Below, in pieces: positions 46,526 through 55,683 of a DNA stretch of 64,000 bases. Positions within the stretch are counted from its first letter, which is position 1. Every line of letters starts with the position of its first letter. This stretch comes from JACMQX01 sp044225675. GTDB taxonomy: Bacteria > Pseudomonadota > Gammaproteobacteria > Burkholderiales > Burkholderiaceae_C. The position numbers and the translations under genes are program-made. The notes below the pieces were generated by a model that saw nothing but the letters and a program-made list of their open reading frames with translations, made no database searches and was not told the origin of the DNA. Location: contig JBGAIH010000021.1 of NCBI GenBank assembly GCA_044225675.1, positions 1 to 64,000 of the forward strand, written 5' to 3'.

Positions 46526-46963
46526 ATGTTCGTCCGCTACCTGACCGGCCTCGTGTTCCTCTCGTCGATGGGCGCTGCCTTCGCGCAGTCCACGCCCGTC
46601 GGCCTGTGGCGCAACGTCAGCGAGAAGACCGGCGAGGCCCAGGCCGAGATCCGCATCTATGAAGCGGCTGGCGTGCTCAACGGCCGCATCGAAAAGCGCC
46701 TGACGAAGAACGCGAAGCCCGAGGACGTCTGCGCCGAGTGCAGCGACGACCGCAAGGACAAGCCGATCCTCGGCCTGGAGATCATCCGCGGCGCCAAGAA
46801 GGCCGACGACAAGGACGTCTGGGAGCACGGCAAGATCCTCGACCCTGAAAACGGCCGCAACTACACGCTCAAGCTCACGCCCATCGAAGGCGGCAAGCGG
46901 CTTGAAGTCCGGGGCTCGATCGGCCCCTTCGGACGGACCCAGACCTGGGTCCGCATTCAATGA
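46526..46963 (+). CDS. DUF2147 secreted protein
   Basis: A 145-residue protein with a signal peptide (MFVRYLTGLVFLSSMGAAFA, cleavage before Q21) and a DUF2147 beta-rich domain: PVGLWRNVSEKTGEAQAEIR, NGRIEK, and a C-terminal GRTQTWVRI. Two Cys in VCAECSDD may form a disulfide. It is periplasmic or secreted and of unknown function, yet sits between fadE-like and fadB-like genes, and its stop overlaps a possible fadB ATG. This arrangement is repeated, as far as I recall, in related genomes. Confidence 0.9.
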   Translation: MFVRYLTGLVFLSSMGAAFAQSTPVGLWRNVSEKTGEAQAEIRIYEAAGVLNGRIEKRLTKNAKPEDVCAECSDDRKDKPILGLEIIRGAKKADDKDVWEHGKILDPENGRNYTLKLTPIEGGKRLEVRGSIGPFGRTQTWVRIQ

Positions 46964-46977
46964 ACACAGGACTGTCC

Positions 46978-49377
46978 ATGTCTCGTTTCCAAGTCAAGAA
47001 AGTCGCGGTGCTCGGCGCCGGCGTGATGGGCGCGCAGATTGCCGCGCACCTGGTCAACGTCAAGGTGCCGGTCATCCTGTTCGACCTGCCGGCCAAGGAA
47101 GGGCCGAAGAACGGCATCGTCACGCGCGCCGTCGAAGGCCTCAAGAAGCTCAAGCCCGCGCCCCTGGGCGTGGCCGACGACGCATCGCTGATCCAGCAGG
47201 CCAACTACGAGGAGCACATGGCGCTGCTTGGCGAATGCGACCTCGTGATCGAGGCCATCGCCGAGCGCATGGACTGGAAGCTCGACCTCTACCGCAAGAT
47301 CGCCCCCTTCGTCGCGCCGCACGCCATCGTCGCGTCCAACACCTCGGGCCTGTCGATCACCAAGCTCAGCGAGGCGCTGCCCGAAGAGATCAAGCCGCGC
47401 TTTTGCGGCATCCACTTCTTCAACCCGCCGCGCTACATGTATCTGGTGGAGCTGATCAACACACCCACCACCGAGCCGCGCATTCTCGACGACCTGGAAA
47501 CCTTCGTCACCAGCGGCCTGGGCAAGGGCGTGGTGCGGGCGCATGACACGCCCAACTTCATCGCCAACCGCATCGGCATCGCCGGCATGCTGGCCACGAT
47601 GAAGGAGGTCGAGAACTTCGGCCTGAGCTACGACGTGGTCGACGACCTCACCGGCAAGAAGCTCGGCCGCGCCAGCTCGGGCACCTTCCGCACCGCCGAC
47701 GTGGTGGGCCTGGACACCATGGCCCACGTCATCAAGACGCTGCAGGACAACCTGGACGAGGTCTCCGACCCGTTCTATCCGAGCTTTGCCACGCCGCCCG
47801 TGCTCAAGACCCTGCTGGAGATGGGCAACCTCGGCCAGAAGTCCAAGGCCGGCTTCTACAAGAAGGTCGGCCGTGACGTGCTTCGCTTCGACCTGGCCAG
47901 CAAGGACTACGTGCCCGGCGGCGAGAAGGCCGACGAGGTCTACGCCCGCATGCTGCGCAAGCCGGCCGGCGAGCGCCTGCGCCTGCTGCGCGACAGCGAA
48001 GGAGCGCAGGGCCGCTTCCTCTGGGCCATCCTGCGCAACAGCTTCCATTACGCAGCGGTACATCTGGCATCGATTGCCGAGACCGCACGCGACGTGGACT
48101 TCGCCATGCGCTGGGGCTTCGGCATGAAGCAGGGCCCGTTCGAGCTGTGGCAGGAAGCCGGCTGGCTGCAGGTGGCGCAGTGGATCCAGGAGGACATCGC
48201 GTCTGGCAAGGCGCTGTCGTCCGCGCCGCTGCCCGACTGGGTGTTCAAGGGCCCGGTGGCCGAGGCCGGCGGCGTGCACACGCCCGAGGGCTCGTTCAAC
48301 CCCAAGACAGGCCGCTTCGAGGCGCGCCGCGTGCTGCCGGTCTACCAGCGCCAGCTCTTTCCCGAGACGGTGCTCGGCAGTCAGGCCCAGGGCTTCGAGA
48401 CCGCCGGCACGACGCTGCACGAGGACGACGCGATCCGCCTGTGGACGCTCGAAGGCGACATCGTCATCGCGAGCATCAAGACCAAGATGCATGCCATCAG
48501 CCCCGACGTCGCCGAAGGCCTGTCGATGGCGGTGGACCTGGCCGAGAAGGACTACCAGGGCGTGGTGATCTGGTCGGGTGACGAGCCGTTCTCGGCCGGC
48601 GCCGACCTGCAGGCCATGCTCCCCGGCTTCATGATGGGCGGCGTCGCCGCCATCGATGAGGCCGAGGCCGAACTCCAGCGCATCATGCTCAAGCTGCGCT
48701 ATGCCAGCGTGCCGGTGATCTCGGCGATCCGCGGCCTGGCGCTGGGCGGCGGCTGCGAGATGGCGGTCCATTCGGCGCGTCGCGTCGTGGCGATGGAAAG
48801 CTACATCGGCCTGGTGGAAGTCGGCGTCGGCCTGGTGCCGGGCGCGGGCGGCCTGGCCTACATCGCGCGCCGCGCGGCCGAGAACGCCGCCACCTCCACC
48901 GACAAGGACCTGCTGAAGTTTCTCACCGAGGGCTTCACCGCTGCGGCGATGGCCAAGGTGGGCACCAGCGCGCTCGAATCGCGCAAGCTCGGCTACCTGC
49001 TGGACAGCGACGTGATCGTGCCCAACAAGGACGAGCTGCTGTACGTGGCGATCAACGAGGCACGGGCCCTTGCCAACGGCGGCTGGCGGCCCCCGCACCG
49101 CCGCCCCTTCCCGGTGGCCGGCCGCAGCGGCATCGCCACCATCAAGGGCTCGCTCGTGAACATGCGCGATGGCGGCTTCATCAGCCAGCATGACTTCGAC
49201 ATCGCCGCGAAGATCGCGCACGTGGTGTGCGGCGGCGACGTGGACGCAGGCTCGCTCGTCACCGAGGAGTACCTCATGACGCTGGAGCGCCGCGCCTTCT
49301 GCTCGCTGCTGGAGCACCCCAAGACGCAGGAGCGCATCATGGGAATGATGTCCACGGGCAAGCCCGTGAGGAACTGA
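46978..49377 (+). CDS. fadB: 3-hydroxyacyl-CoA dehydrogenase / enoyl-CoA hydratase fusion
   Basis: A 799-residue bifunctional beta-oxidation enzyme. The NAD-binding dehydrogenase comes first (AVLGAGVMGAQIAAHLVN; SNTSGLSITKLSEALP; HFFNPPRYMYLVELI) and the enoyl-CoA hydratase domain follows (about 480-680, WSGDEPFSAGADLQAML; GLALGGGCEMAVHSARRV). This is the reverse of E. coli FadB and resembles the FadN type. ATG 46978 has an AGGA eight bases upstream; ATG 46960 overlaps the DUF2147 stop and is also possible. The thiolase gene follows after 24 bases. Confidence 0.95.
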   Translation: MSRFQVKKVAVLGAGVMGAQIAAHLVNVKVPVILFDLPAKEGPKNGIVTRAVEGLKKLKPAPLGVADDASLIQQANYEEHMALLGECDLVIEAIAERMDWKLDLYRKIAPFVAPHAIVASNTSGLSITKLSEALPEEIKPRFCGIHFFNPPRYMYLVELINTPTTEPRILDDLETFVTSGLGKGVVRAHDTPNFIANRIGIAGMLATMKEVENFGLSYDVVDDLTGKKLGRASSGTFRTADVVGLDTMAHVIKTLQDNLDEVSDPFYPSFATPPVLKTLLEMGNLGQKSKAGFYKKVGRDVLRFDLASKDYVPGGEKADEVYARMLRKPAGERLRLLRDSEGAQGRFLWAILRNSFHYAAVHLASIAETARDVDFAMRWGFGMKQGPFELWQEAGWLQVAQWIQEDIASGKALSSAPLPDWVFKGPVAEAGGVHTPEGSFNPKTGRFEARRVLPVYQRQLFPETVLGSQAQGFETAGTTLHEDDAIRLWTLEGDIVIASIKTKMHAISPDVAEGLSMAVDLAEKDYQGVVIWSGDEPFSAGADLQAMLPGFMMGGVAAIDEAEAELQRIMLKLRYASVPVISAIRGLALGGGCEMAVHSARRVVAMESYIGLVEVGVGLVPGAGGLAYIARRAAENAATSTDKDLLKFLTEGFTAAAMAKVGTSALESRKLGYLLDSDVIVPNKDELLYVAINEARALANGGWRPPHRRPFPVAGRSGIATIKGSLVNMRDGGFISQHDFDIAAKIAHVVCGGDVDAGSLVTEEYLMTLERRAFCSLLEHPKTQERIMGMMSTGKPVRN

Positions 49378-49401
49378 CGGCACGACCCCCAAGGAACACA
49401 C

Positions 49402-50601
49402 ATGAGCAAGCAAGTCCAGGACGCCTACATCGTCGCCGCCACCCGCACGCCCATCGGGCGCTCGCACCGCGGCTTCTTCCGCAACACCCGGCCCGACGAC
49501 CTGCTGGTGCGTGCGCTGCAGGGCGCGCTCGCGCAGGTGCCCTCGCTCGACCGCGCCGCGATCGAGGACATCATCTGCGGCTGCGCGATTCCCGAGGCGC
49601 AGCAGGGCCTGAACATCGCGCGCATCGGCGCGGTGCTCGCCGGTCTGCCGCACAGCGTCGGCGGCATCACCGTCAACCGCTTCTGCGCGTCCGGACTGTC
49701 GGCCGTGCAGATGGCGGCCGACCGCATCCGCGTGGGCGAGGCCGACGTCATGATCGCCGCCGGGGTCGAGAGCATGAGCATGGTGCCGATGATGGGCAAT
49801 TCGCCCTCGCTGTCGCCCGCCATGTTCGGCAACGACGAGAACATCGGCATCGCCTACGGCATGGGCCTGACCGCCGAGAAGGTCGCCCAGCAGTGGAAGG
49901 TCTCGCGCGAGGCGCAGGACGCCTTTGCCTGCGAGTCCCACCGCCGTGCCGTGGCGGCCATGAAGGCCGGCGAGTTCACCGACGAGATCCTGCCGGTGGA
50001 GGTGACCGACCGCGCACCGGACCTGTCGACCGGCGAGTCCGTGGCCACCACGCGCACCGTGAGCCTGGACGAGGGCGCACGGCCCGATACCAGCCTGGAG
50101 GGCCTGGCCAAGCTCAAGACGGTGTTCGCCGCGCGCGGCACGGTCACCGCTGGCAACAGCTCGCAGACGTCGGACGGCGCGGGCGCGCTGATCCTGGCCA
50201 GCGAGGCCGCCGTCAAGCGCTTCGGCCTGCAGCCTCTCGCGCGCTTCGTGAGCTTCGCGAGCAAGGGCGTGCCGCCGCACATCATGGGCATCGGGCCGAT
50301 CGAGGCGATCCCGGCCGCCTTGCGCTACGCGGGCCTCAAGCAGGACGACATCGACTGGTACGAGCTCAACGAAGCCTTCGCCGCGCAGTCGCTGGCGGTG
50401 ATCAACACGCTGGGGCTGGACACGGCCAAGGTCAATCCGCTGGGCGGCGCCATCGCGCTGGGCCATCCGCTGGGCGCGACGGGCGCGATCCGTTCGGCCA
50501 CGGTGGTCCATGCGCTGCGCCGGCGCAAGCTGCGCTATGGCATGGTGACGATGTGCGTCGGCATGGGGCAGGGCGCCGCCGGCATCTTCGAGCGCGTCTA
50601 G
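49402..50601 (+). CDS. fadA: acetyl-CoA C-acyltransferase (3-ketoacyl-CoA thiolase)
   Basis: A 399-residue thiolase that ends each beta-oxidation cycle. The nucleophile is C95 (TVNRFCASGLSA), with His in ALGHPLGATG and Cys in TMCVGMGQG. It is the probable partner of the FadB-like protein encoded 24 bases upstream. An AAGGAA site precedes ATG 49402. Confidence 0.96.
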   Translation: MSKQVQDAYIVAATRTPIGRSHRGFFRNTRPDDLLVRALQGALAQVPSLDRAAIEDIICGCAIPEAQQGLNIARIGAVLAGLPHSVGGITVNRFCASGLSAVQMAADRIRVGEADVMIAAGVESMSMVPMMGNSPSLSPAMFGNDENIGIAYGMGLTAEKVAQQWKVSREAQDAFACESHRRAVAAMKAGEFTDEILPVEVTDRAPDLSTGESVATTRTVSLDEGARPDTSLEGLAKLKTVFAARGTVTAGNSSQTSDGAGALILASEAAVKRFGLQPLARFVSFASKGVPPHIMGIGPIEAIPAALRYAGLKQDDIDWYELNEAFAAQSLAVINTLGLDTAKVNPLGGAIALGHPLGATGAIRSATVVHALRRRKLRYGMVTMCVGMGQGAAGIFERV

Positions 50602-50699
50602 CACCATTACTGCACCAGCACGGCACCGGGGTGGCCCGGGCCGCAGGCAGCTCCGCGCAGACGGGGCGCCCCGGAAGAATCGACACGAGGAGCAGACAG

Positions 50700-51638
50700 A
50701 TGGACAACACAGGCAGCGGGTCGCCGCAGCGCATCGCCGCAGCAGGCGGCGCGCAGATCGCCCTTCGCGTGCACGAGGCTGCGGGCACACCGCAGGGCAG
50801 CGTGGTCATCGGCGGCGCCATGGGCGTGCGGCAGGACTACTACACACCGTTCGCGCAGTGGCTCGCGACCCAGGGCTGGCGCGTCACCACCTTCGACTAC
50901 CGCGGCTCGGGGGACTCGCTTGAGGGCAGCCTGCGCGGCTTCAAGGCCGACCTGTTCGACTGGACCCGCGACTACGAGGCGGTGATCGACCATGCCCACG
51001 CCGCACTGCCCACGCGCCCGCTGTACCTGCTCGGCCACAGCCTGGGCGCCCAGCTGCCGGGCCTGCTGGCCAACCAGCACAAGGTCAGCGGCCTGCTCAG
51101 CGTGGCGGCCGGCAGCGGTTACTGGCGCGAGAACGCGCCGCAGCTGCGGCGCATCGTGCCTTACTTCTGGTACTTCCTCGTGCCGGTGGCCACGCGGCTG
51201 TGCGGGTACTTCCCGGGGCGGACCCTGCGCAAGGTGGGCGACCTGCCCGCCGGCGTGATCCTGCAGTGGCGCCGCTGGTGCCTGAACCCGCGCTACAGCG
51301 TGGGTGCGGAGGGCGAAGGCGCGCGCCGCAGCTATGCGCAGGCACGCTTTCCGGTGCTGGCGCTGTCGATCACCGACGATGAACTCATGACGCTGCGCGG
51401 CACGCAAAGCCTGGTGAGCCTCTACGCCAACGCACCCGCGCAGGTGACGCGCGTCGCGCCCGCCGACGTGCAGGCGCGACGGCTCGGCCACTTCGGGCCG
51501 TTCCGGCGCGAACACGAGGCGGTGCTGTGGCCGCGCCTGGGCCAGTGGCTGCAGGCGCTGCCAACCCTGGCGGGCGGCGCGGACCGGGGCCTCGGCCCGG
51601 CGCCGGTGGCCGTGACGGTTCAAGGAGCCGCGGCATGA
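50700..51638 (+). CDS. alpha/beta-fold hydrolase
   Basis: A 312-residue soluble alpha/beta hydrolase. It has GGAMGVRQDYYTPFAQWLATQG near residues 38-58 (in part; likely oxyanion region), the strand FDYRGSGDS, and the nucleophile elbow LLGHSLGAQL. The acid is probably in SITDDELM and the base in RLGHFGPFRREHE. Similar serine hydrolases include esterases and peptidases, so the substrate is open. It follows fadA by 98 bases and overlaps the next thioesterase gene (ATGA). Confidence 0.88.
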   Translation: MDNTGSGSPQRIAAAGGAQIALRVHEAAGTPQGSVVIGGAMGVRQDYYTPFAQWLATQGWRVTTFDYRGSGDSLEGSLRGFKADLFDWTRDYEAVIDHAHAALPTRPLYLLGHSLGAQLPGLLANQHKVSGLLSVAAGSGYWRENAPQLRRIVPYFWYFLVPVATRLCGYFPGRTLRKVGDLPAGVILQWRRWCLNPRYSVGAEGEGARRSYAQARFPVLALSITDDELMTLRGTQSLVSLYANAPAQVTRVAPADVQARRLGHFGPFRREHEAVLWPRLGQWLQALPTLAGGADRGLGPAPVAVTVQGAAA

Positions 51639-52465
51639 CGGCGCCCGCAACCGGGGCCTCCGGGCATCCTTTCGACGCCGCCGTCGCGCTCGAGCCGCAG
51701 GCCGACGGCCGCTTCATCGGCCACACCAGCCCGGCCTATGCCAACATGGTCGGCCCCTTCGGCGGCATCACGGCGGCGCAGGCGCTCAGCGGCGTGCTCC
51801 GGCACCCCGAGCGGCTGGGCGAGCCGGTGTCGCTCACCGTCAACTTCGCAGCCGCGCTGGCCGACGGGCCGTTCGAGTTGCGGGTGCAGCCGGTGCGCAC
51901 CAACCGGTCGACCCAGCACTGGACGATCAAGATGCGTCAGAACGGCCAGGCCGTTCTCACCGGCACGGCCTTCACCGCGCTGCGCCGCGACACCTGGGGC
52001 GCGACCGAGCACCTCATGCCGCCGCTGCCGCCGCCACACGAGGTGGCGCTGCCGCCGGCGCCGCCGCGCGTGGAATGGATCCGGCGCTACGAGATGCGGG
52101 TGATCGAAGGCGGCTTTCCCAAGGCCTGGGACGGCGCCGACCATGGCAGCAGCCTGACGCGGCTGTGGGTGCGTGACCAGCCGCCGCGTCCGCTGGATCG
52201 CGCCTCGCTCGCCGCGCTGGCCGACGTCTTCTTTCCCGGCGTCTGGGCGCGCCGCGCCAAGCCCGTGCCGATCGGCACCGTGTCCATGACGGTGTACTTC
52301 CATGCCGACGCCGCGCGACTGCGCACCTCCGGCAGCGGCTACCTCGCCGGCCAGGCGCGCGCCCAATCTTTCTTCCAGGGTTACTTCGACCAGACGGCCC
52401 AGTTGTGGAACGAAGGTGGAGAATTGCTCGTGACGACCCATCAGGTCGTGTATTACAAGGAGTGA
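51635..52465 (+). CDS. double-hotdog acyl-CoA thioesterase family protein
   Basis: A 276-residue protein built of two hotdog domains, like TesB/Acot-type thioesterases: first domain with NMVGPFGGITAAQALSGVL and second with DVFFPGVWARRAKPVPIGTVSMTVYFH (in part). It probably hydrolyses acyl-CoA released during beta-oxidation. It overlaps the upstream hydrolase gene by four bases. Confidence 0.85.
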   Translation: MTAPATGASGHPFDAAVALEPQADGRFIGHTSPAYANMVGPFGGITAAQALSGVLRHPERLGEPVSLTVNFAAALADGPFELRVQPVRTNRSTQHWTIKMRQNGQAVLTGTAFTALRRDTWGATEHLMPPLPPPHEVALPPAPPRVEWIRRYEMRVIEGGFPKAWDGADHGSSLTRLWVRDQPPRPLDRASLAALADVFFPGVWARRAKPVPIGTVSMTVYFHADAARLRTSGSGYLAGQARAQSFFQGYFDQTAQLWNEGGELLVTTHQVVYYKE

Positions 52466-52471
52466 TCGGCG

Positions 52472-52543
52472 ATGAACCACGCGACGATGACCATGCCGGG
52501 CCCGGTCCAGGCTGCAACCTCTGCCCCCGGGAGCCGGCCATGA
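52472..52543 (+). CDS. possible 23-residue leader peptide
   Basis: ATG 52472 opens a 23-codon frame (MNHATMTMPGPVQAATSAPG and three more) whose TGA overlaps the start of the next SDR gene by the ATGA pattern. It begins six bases after the thioesterase stop, behind AAGGAGTGATCGGCG. It may pass ribosomes to the SDR gene. It could equally be chance in GC-rich DNA. Confidence 0.3.
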   Translation: MNHATMTMPGPVQAATSAPGSRP

Positions 52544-53310
52544 GTGCGCAGCCCGCGTCCGGCATCATCGACCCGCCCGTGCTTCGGCCGGTCGCGCTCG
52601 TGGTGGGCGCCGGTGACGCCACCGGTGGCGCCATCGCGCGGCGCTTCGCCCGCGAAGGCTACACCGCCTGCGTCACGCGGCGCGACTTCGAGAAGCTGCG
52701 GCCCCTCATCGAGCGCATCATCGCCGAGGGCGGACGGGCCCACGGCTTCGCCTCCGATGCGCGCAAGGAGGAAGAGGTCGTCGCGCTGATCGAGCAGATC
52801 GAGACCACCATCGGCCCGATCGAGGTGCTGGTGTTCAACATCGGCGCCAACGTGCCTTGCAGCATCCTCGACGAAACCGGCCGCAAGTATTTCAAGATCT
52901 GGGAGATGGCCTGCTTCGGCGGCTTTCTCAACGGCCGCGAGGTGGCGCGCCGCATGGTCACGCGCGAGGGCAGGCCCCAGACCATCCTCTTCACCGGCGC
53001 GACCGCGTCGGTGCGCGGTGCCAGTGGCTTTGCCGCCTTTGCCGGCGCCAAGCACGCACTGCGCGCGCTCGCCCAGAGCATGGCGCGCGAGCTGGGGCCG
53101 CGCGGCATCCACGTGGCCCACGTGGTGGTCGACGGCGCCATCGACACCGAGTTCATCCGCGAGAATTTCCCGGAGCGCTACGCGCTCAAGGCGCAGGACG
53201 GCATCCTCAATCCCGAGCACATCGCCGACAGCTACTGGATGCTGCATGCCCAGCCGCGCGACGCCTGGACGCACGAGCTGGACCTGCGGCCCTACATGGA
53301 AAAATTCTGA
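52540..53310 (+). CDS. SDR-family oxidoreductase (atypical)
   Basis: A 256-residue short-chain dehydrogenase-like protein. The N-terminal dinucleotide motif reads VVGAGDATGGAIARRFA instead of TGxxxGIG, and the active-site region is GATASVRGASGFAAFAGAKHALRA: the usual Tyr of YxxxK is replaced by Phe (FAGAK). It may therefore have altered or no reductase activity, as in other SDRs lacking Tyr. ATG 52540 is used; the region before it may code a short leader. It lies between a thioesterase and an HCCA-isomerase-like gene. Confidence 0.85.
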   Translation: MSAQPASGIIDPPVLRPVALVVGAGDATGGAIARRFAREGYTACVTRRDFEKLRPLIERIIAEGGRAHGFASDARKEEEVVALIEQIETTIGPIEVLVFNIGANVPCSILDETGRKYFKIWEMACFGGFLNGREVARRMVTREGRPQTILFTGATASVRGASGFAAFAGAKHALRALAQSMARELGPRGIHVAHVVVDGAIDTEFIRENFPERYALKAQDGILNPEHIADSYWMLHAQPRDAWTHELDLRPYMEKF

Positions 53311-53341
53311 GGCCGGCGCACGGCCCGCAAGGAGACAAGGC

Positions 53342-53935
53342 ATGAGCAAGACGGTGGAGTTCTATTTCGACGTGGGCAGCCCGGCCGCCTACCTGGCCTG
53401 GCATCAGCTGCCGGTCATCGCCCGCGAGACCGGCGGGCAGATCGACTTCCGGCCGATGCTGCTGGGCGGCGTGTTCCAGGCCACCGGCAACCAGTCGCCC
53501 ATGACGGTGCCCGCCAAGGGCAGCTACATGCAGGACGACCTGGCGCGCTTTGCAAAGCGGTATGGCTGCGCGTTCCGCCACAACCCGCACTTCCCGATCA
53601 ACACCCTCACGCTGATGCGCGGCGCCGCCGGCCTGCAGCTGCGCGAGCCGCAGCGCTTCGTGCCCTATGTCGACGCGGTCTACCGGGCGATCTGGGCCGA
53701 CGGCCTGAACCTGGGCGATCCGGCCGTGTTGGCCACGGTGCTGCAGGCGGCCGGCTTCGATCCGGCGGCCTTCATGGCGCTGGTGGCCGACGCCGAGGTC
53801 AAGGAGCGCCTCAAGGCCACGACGCAGGAGGCGGTGGCGCGCGGCGTGTTCGGCGCGCCTGCCTTCTTCGTCGATGGCGTGATGTACTGGGGCCAGGACC
53901 GGCTGGACTTCGTGCGCGAAGCGCTGGCCGGCTGA
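53342..53935 (+). CDS. 2-hydroxychromene-2-carboxylate isomerase-like (DsbA-fold) protein
   Basis: A 197-residue kappa-class GST/HCCA isomerase family protein with a thioredoxin-type fold. FYFDVGSPAAYLAW places the conserved Ser13 that activates glutathione; GVFGAPAFFVDG near 165-176 carries the cis-Pro. HCCA isomerases act in naphthalene degradation, but many family members in fatty-acid clusters have unknown roles. It follows the SDR gene by 31 bases. Confidence 0.9.
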   Translation: MSKTVEFYFDVGSPAAYLAWHQLPVIARETGGQIDFRPMLLGGVFQATGNQSPMTVPAKGSYMQDDLARFAKRYGCAFRHNPHFPINTLTLMRGAAGLQLREPQRFVPYVDAVYRAIWADGLNLGDPAVLATVLQAAGFDPAAFMALVADAEVKERLKATTQEAVARGVFGAPAFFVDGVMYWGQDRLDFVREALAG

Positions 53936-54006
53936 GGTCCGCTTCGCTGCTGCTTTTCCCCCCCCGCTGTATCCCGTTTTTCGTTTGCACCACAAGGACT
54001 GATTTC

Positions 54007-54771
54007 ATGAGCGACATCCTCACCCACGTCGACGGCGGCGTGATGACCCTCACGCTGAACCGCGTGGACAAGAAGAACTCCATCACCTCGGCCATGTATG
54101 GCGCGATGGCCGATGCGCTGGCCAGCGCCGAGGCCGATGCGGCCGTGCGTGTCGTCGTGCTTCAGGGCCACGAGACGATCTTCAGCGCCGGCAACGACAT
54201 CGGCGACTTCCTCCACCAGCCGCCGCAAGGGCTCGACTCGCCGGTGTTCCGCTTCCTGCGCGGCATCGCGAGCTTTCCCAAGCCGCTGATCGCCGCCGTG
54301 AGCGGCCCGGCCGTGGGCGTGGGCACGACGATGCTGTTCCACTGCGACCTGGTCTATGCGGGCGACAACGCCGCCTTCTCGATGCCCTTCGTCAATCTGG
54401 GCCTGTGCCCCGAGGCGGCCTCCAGCCTGCTGGTGCCGCAGATGATGGGCTACCACCGTGCGGCCGAGGCCCTGCTGATGGGCGAGCCTTTCATGGCCGA
54501 GGCCGCGCTGGAAGTCGGCCTGGTCAACCGCGTGGTGCCGCCCACCGAGGTCAATGGCGTGGCCCAGGCCCAGGCACGCAAGCTCGCGGCCAAGCCGCTG
54601 ACGTCGCTGATCGAGACCAAGCGGCTCATGAAGAAGGGCCAGGCACGGCAGGTGCTCGACCAGATGGCGGAGGAGGGCGCAAGCTTCGGCCGCATGCTGC
54701 GCGAGCCTGCGGCCCGCGAGGCCTTCGGCGCCTTCATGGAAAAGCGCAAGCCGGATTTCTCCGGGCTCTGA
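54007..54771 (+). CDS. enoyl-CoA hydratase/isomerase family protein
   Basis: A 254-residue crotonase. Oxyanion-hole segments are IFSAGNDIGDFL (about 58-70) and AVSGPAVGVGTTMLFHCDLVYA (in part, about 97-118). The usual catalytic Glu pair is not both evident (SMPFVNLGLCPEAAS has one acid), so it may be an isomerase rather than a hydratase. It starts 71 bases after the HCCA-isomerase-like gene and precedes another SDR gene by 19 bases. Confidence 0.92.
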   Translation: MSDILTHVDGGVMTLTLNRVDKKNSITSAMYGAMADALASAEADAAVRVVVLQGHETIFSAGNDIGDFLHQPPQGLDSPVFRFLRGIASFPKPLIAAVSGPAVGVGTTMLFHCDLVYAGDNAAFSMPFVNLGLCPEAASSLLVPQMMGYHRAAEALLMGEPFMAEAALEVGLVNRVVPPTEVNGVAQAQARKLAAKPLTSLIETKRLMKKGQARQVLDQMAEEGASFGRMLREPAAREAFGAFMEKRKPDFSGL

Positions 54772-54790
54772 GCCCTCACAAGGATTCACC

Positions 54791-55633
54791 ATGACATCTG
54801 CCTCCATGACGCTCAAGGGCAAGACCCTCTTCATCACCGGCGCCTCGCGCGGCATCGGCCTGGCCATCGGCAAGCGCGCCGCGGCGGACGGCGCCAACGT
54901 CGTCATCGTGGCCAAGACGGCCGAGACCAACCCCAAGCTGCCCGGCACCATCCACAGCGCGGCCGAAGAGATCCGCGCGGCCGGTGGGCAGGCCCTGCCG
55001 CTGCAGGTGGACATCCGCGACGAGGCCGCCGTGGCCGAGGCGGTGGCGCAGGCGGTGAAGGCCTTCGGCGGGATCGACATCCTCGTCAACAACGCCAGCG
55101 CGATCAGCCTCACCGGCACCGAGCAGACGCCGATGAAGCGCTTCGACCTGATGAACGGCGTGAACGCGCGCGGCACCTACCTGTGCACCGCCGCCTGCCT
55201 GGCCGAGCTGCGCAAATCCGCAGCCGCCGGCCGCAACCCGCACGTGCTCAACATGTCGCCGCCGCTGTCGATGAAGGAGCACTGGTTCGCCCCGCACACC
55301 GCCTACACCATGGCGAAGTACGGCATGAGCATGTGCACGCTCGGCCATGCGGGGGAGTTCCGTCCCTGGGGCATCGGCGTCAACAGCCTGTGGCCGCGCA
55401 CGGCCATCGCCACGGCGGCGCTGCAGATGATTCCGGGCGTGGACGTGAAGCTGTGCCGCACCCCCGAGATCCTGGCTGACGCGGCCTGGTTCATCCTCAC
55501 CGGGCCGTCGAGCGCCACCGGCAACTTCCACATCGACGACGAGGTGCTCGCCGCTCACGGCGTGACGGATCTCGACCGCTACGCGGTCACGCCGGGCAAC
55601 CGCCGCTTCATCCCCGACTTCTTCGTCGACTGA
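54791..55633 (+). CDS. SDR-family oxidoreductase, HSDL2-like
   Basis: A 280-residue classical-type SDR. TGASRGIGLAIGKRAA binds NAD(P), NNASAISL is the NNAG-like motif, and YTMAKYGMS gives the YxxxK pair. AKTAETNPKLPGTIHSAAEE is characteristic of the HSDL2 branch, linked to peroxisomal or bacterial fatty-acid metabolism. It is the last gene of the cluster and converges on the chemoreceptor gene. Confidence 0.92.
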   Translation: MTSASMTLKGKTLFITGASRGIGLAIGKRAAADGANVVIVAKTAETNPKLPGTIHSAAEEIRAAGGQALPLQVDIRDEAAVAEAVAQAVKAFGGIDILVNNASAISLTGTEQTPMKRFDLMNGVNARGTYLCTAACLAELRKSAAAGRNPHVLNMSPPLSMKEHWFAPHTAYTMAKYGMSMCTLGHAGEFRPWGIGVNSLWPRTAIATAALQMIPGVDVKLCRTPEILADAAWFILTGPSSATGNFHIDDEVLAAHGVTDLDRYAVTPGNRRFIPDFFVD

Positions 55634-55683
55634 AAGCCGGCCAGGCGGTCCGGCGCCGCGCGTCGAGGCCTGCTCCGGCGCCC

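Noticed and set aside
46957..50790. A 1277-residue frame on the minus strand
   Set aside because: It is a mirror of fadB and fadA in high-GC DNA; the product is Arg/His/Ala/Gly-rich with no domain.
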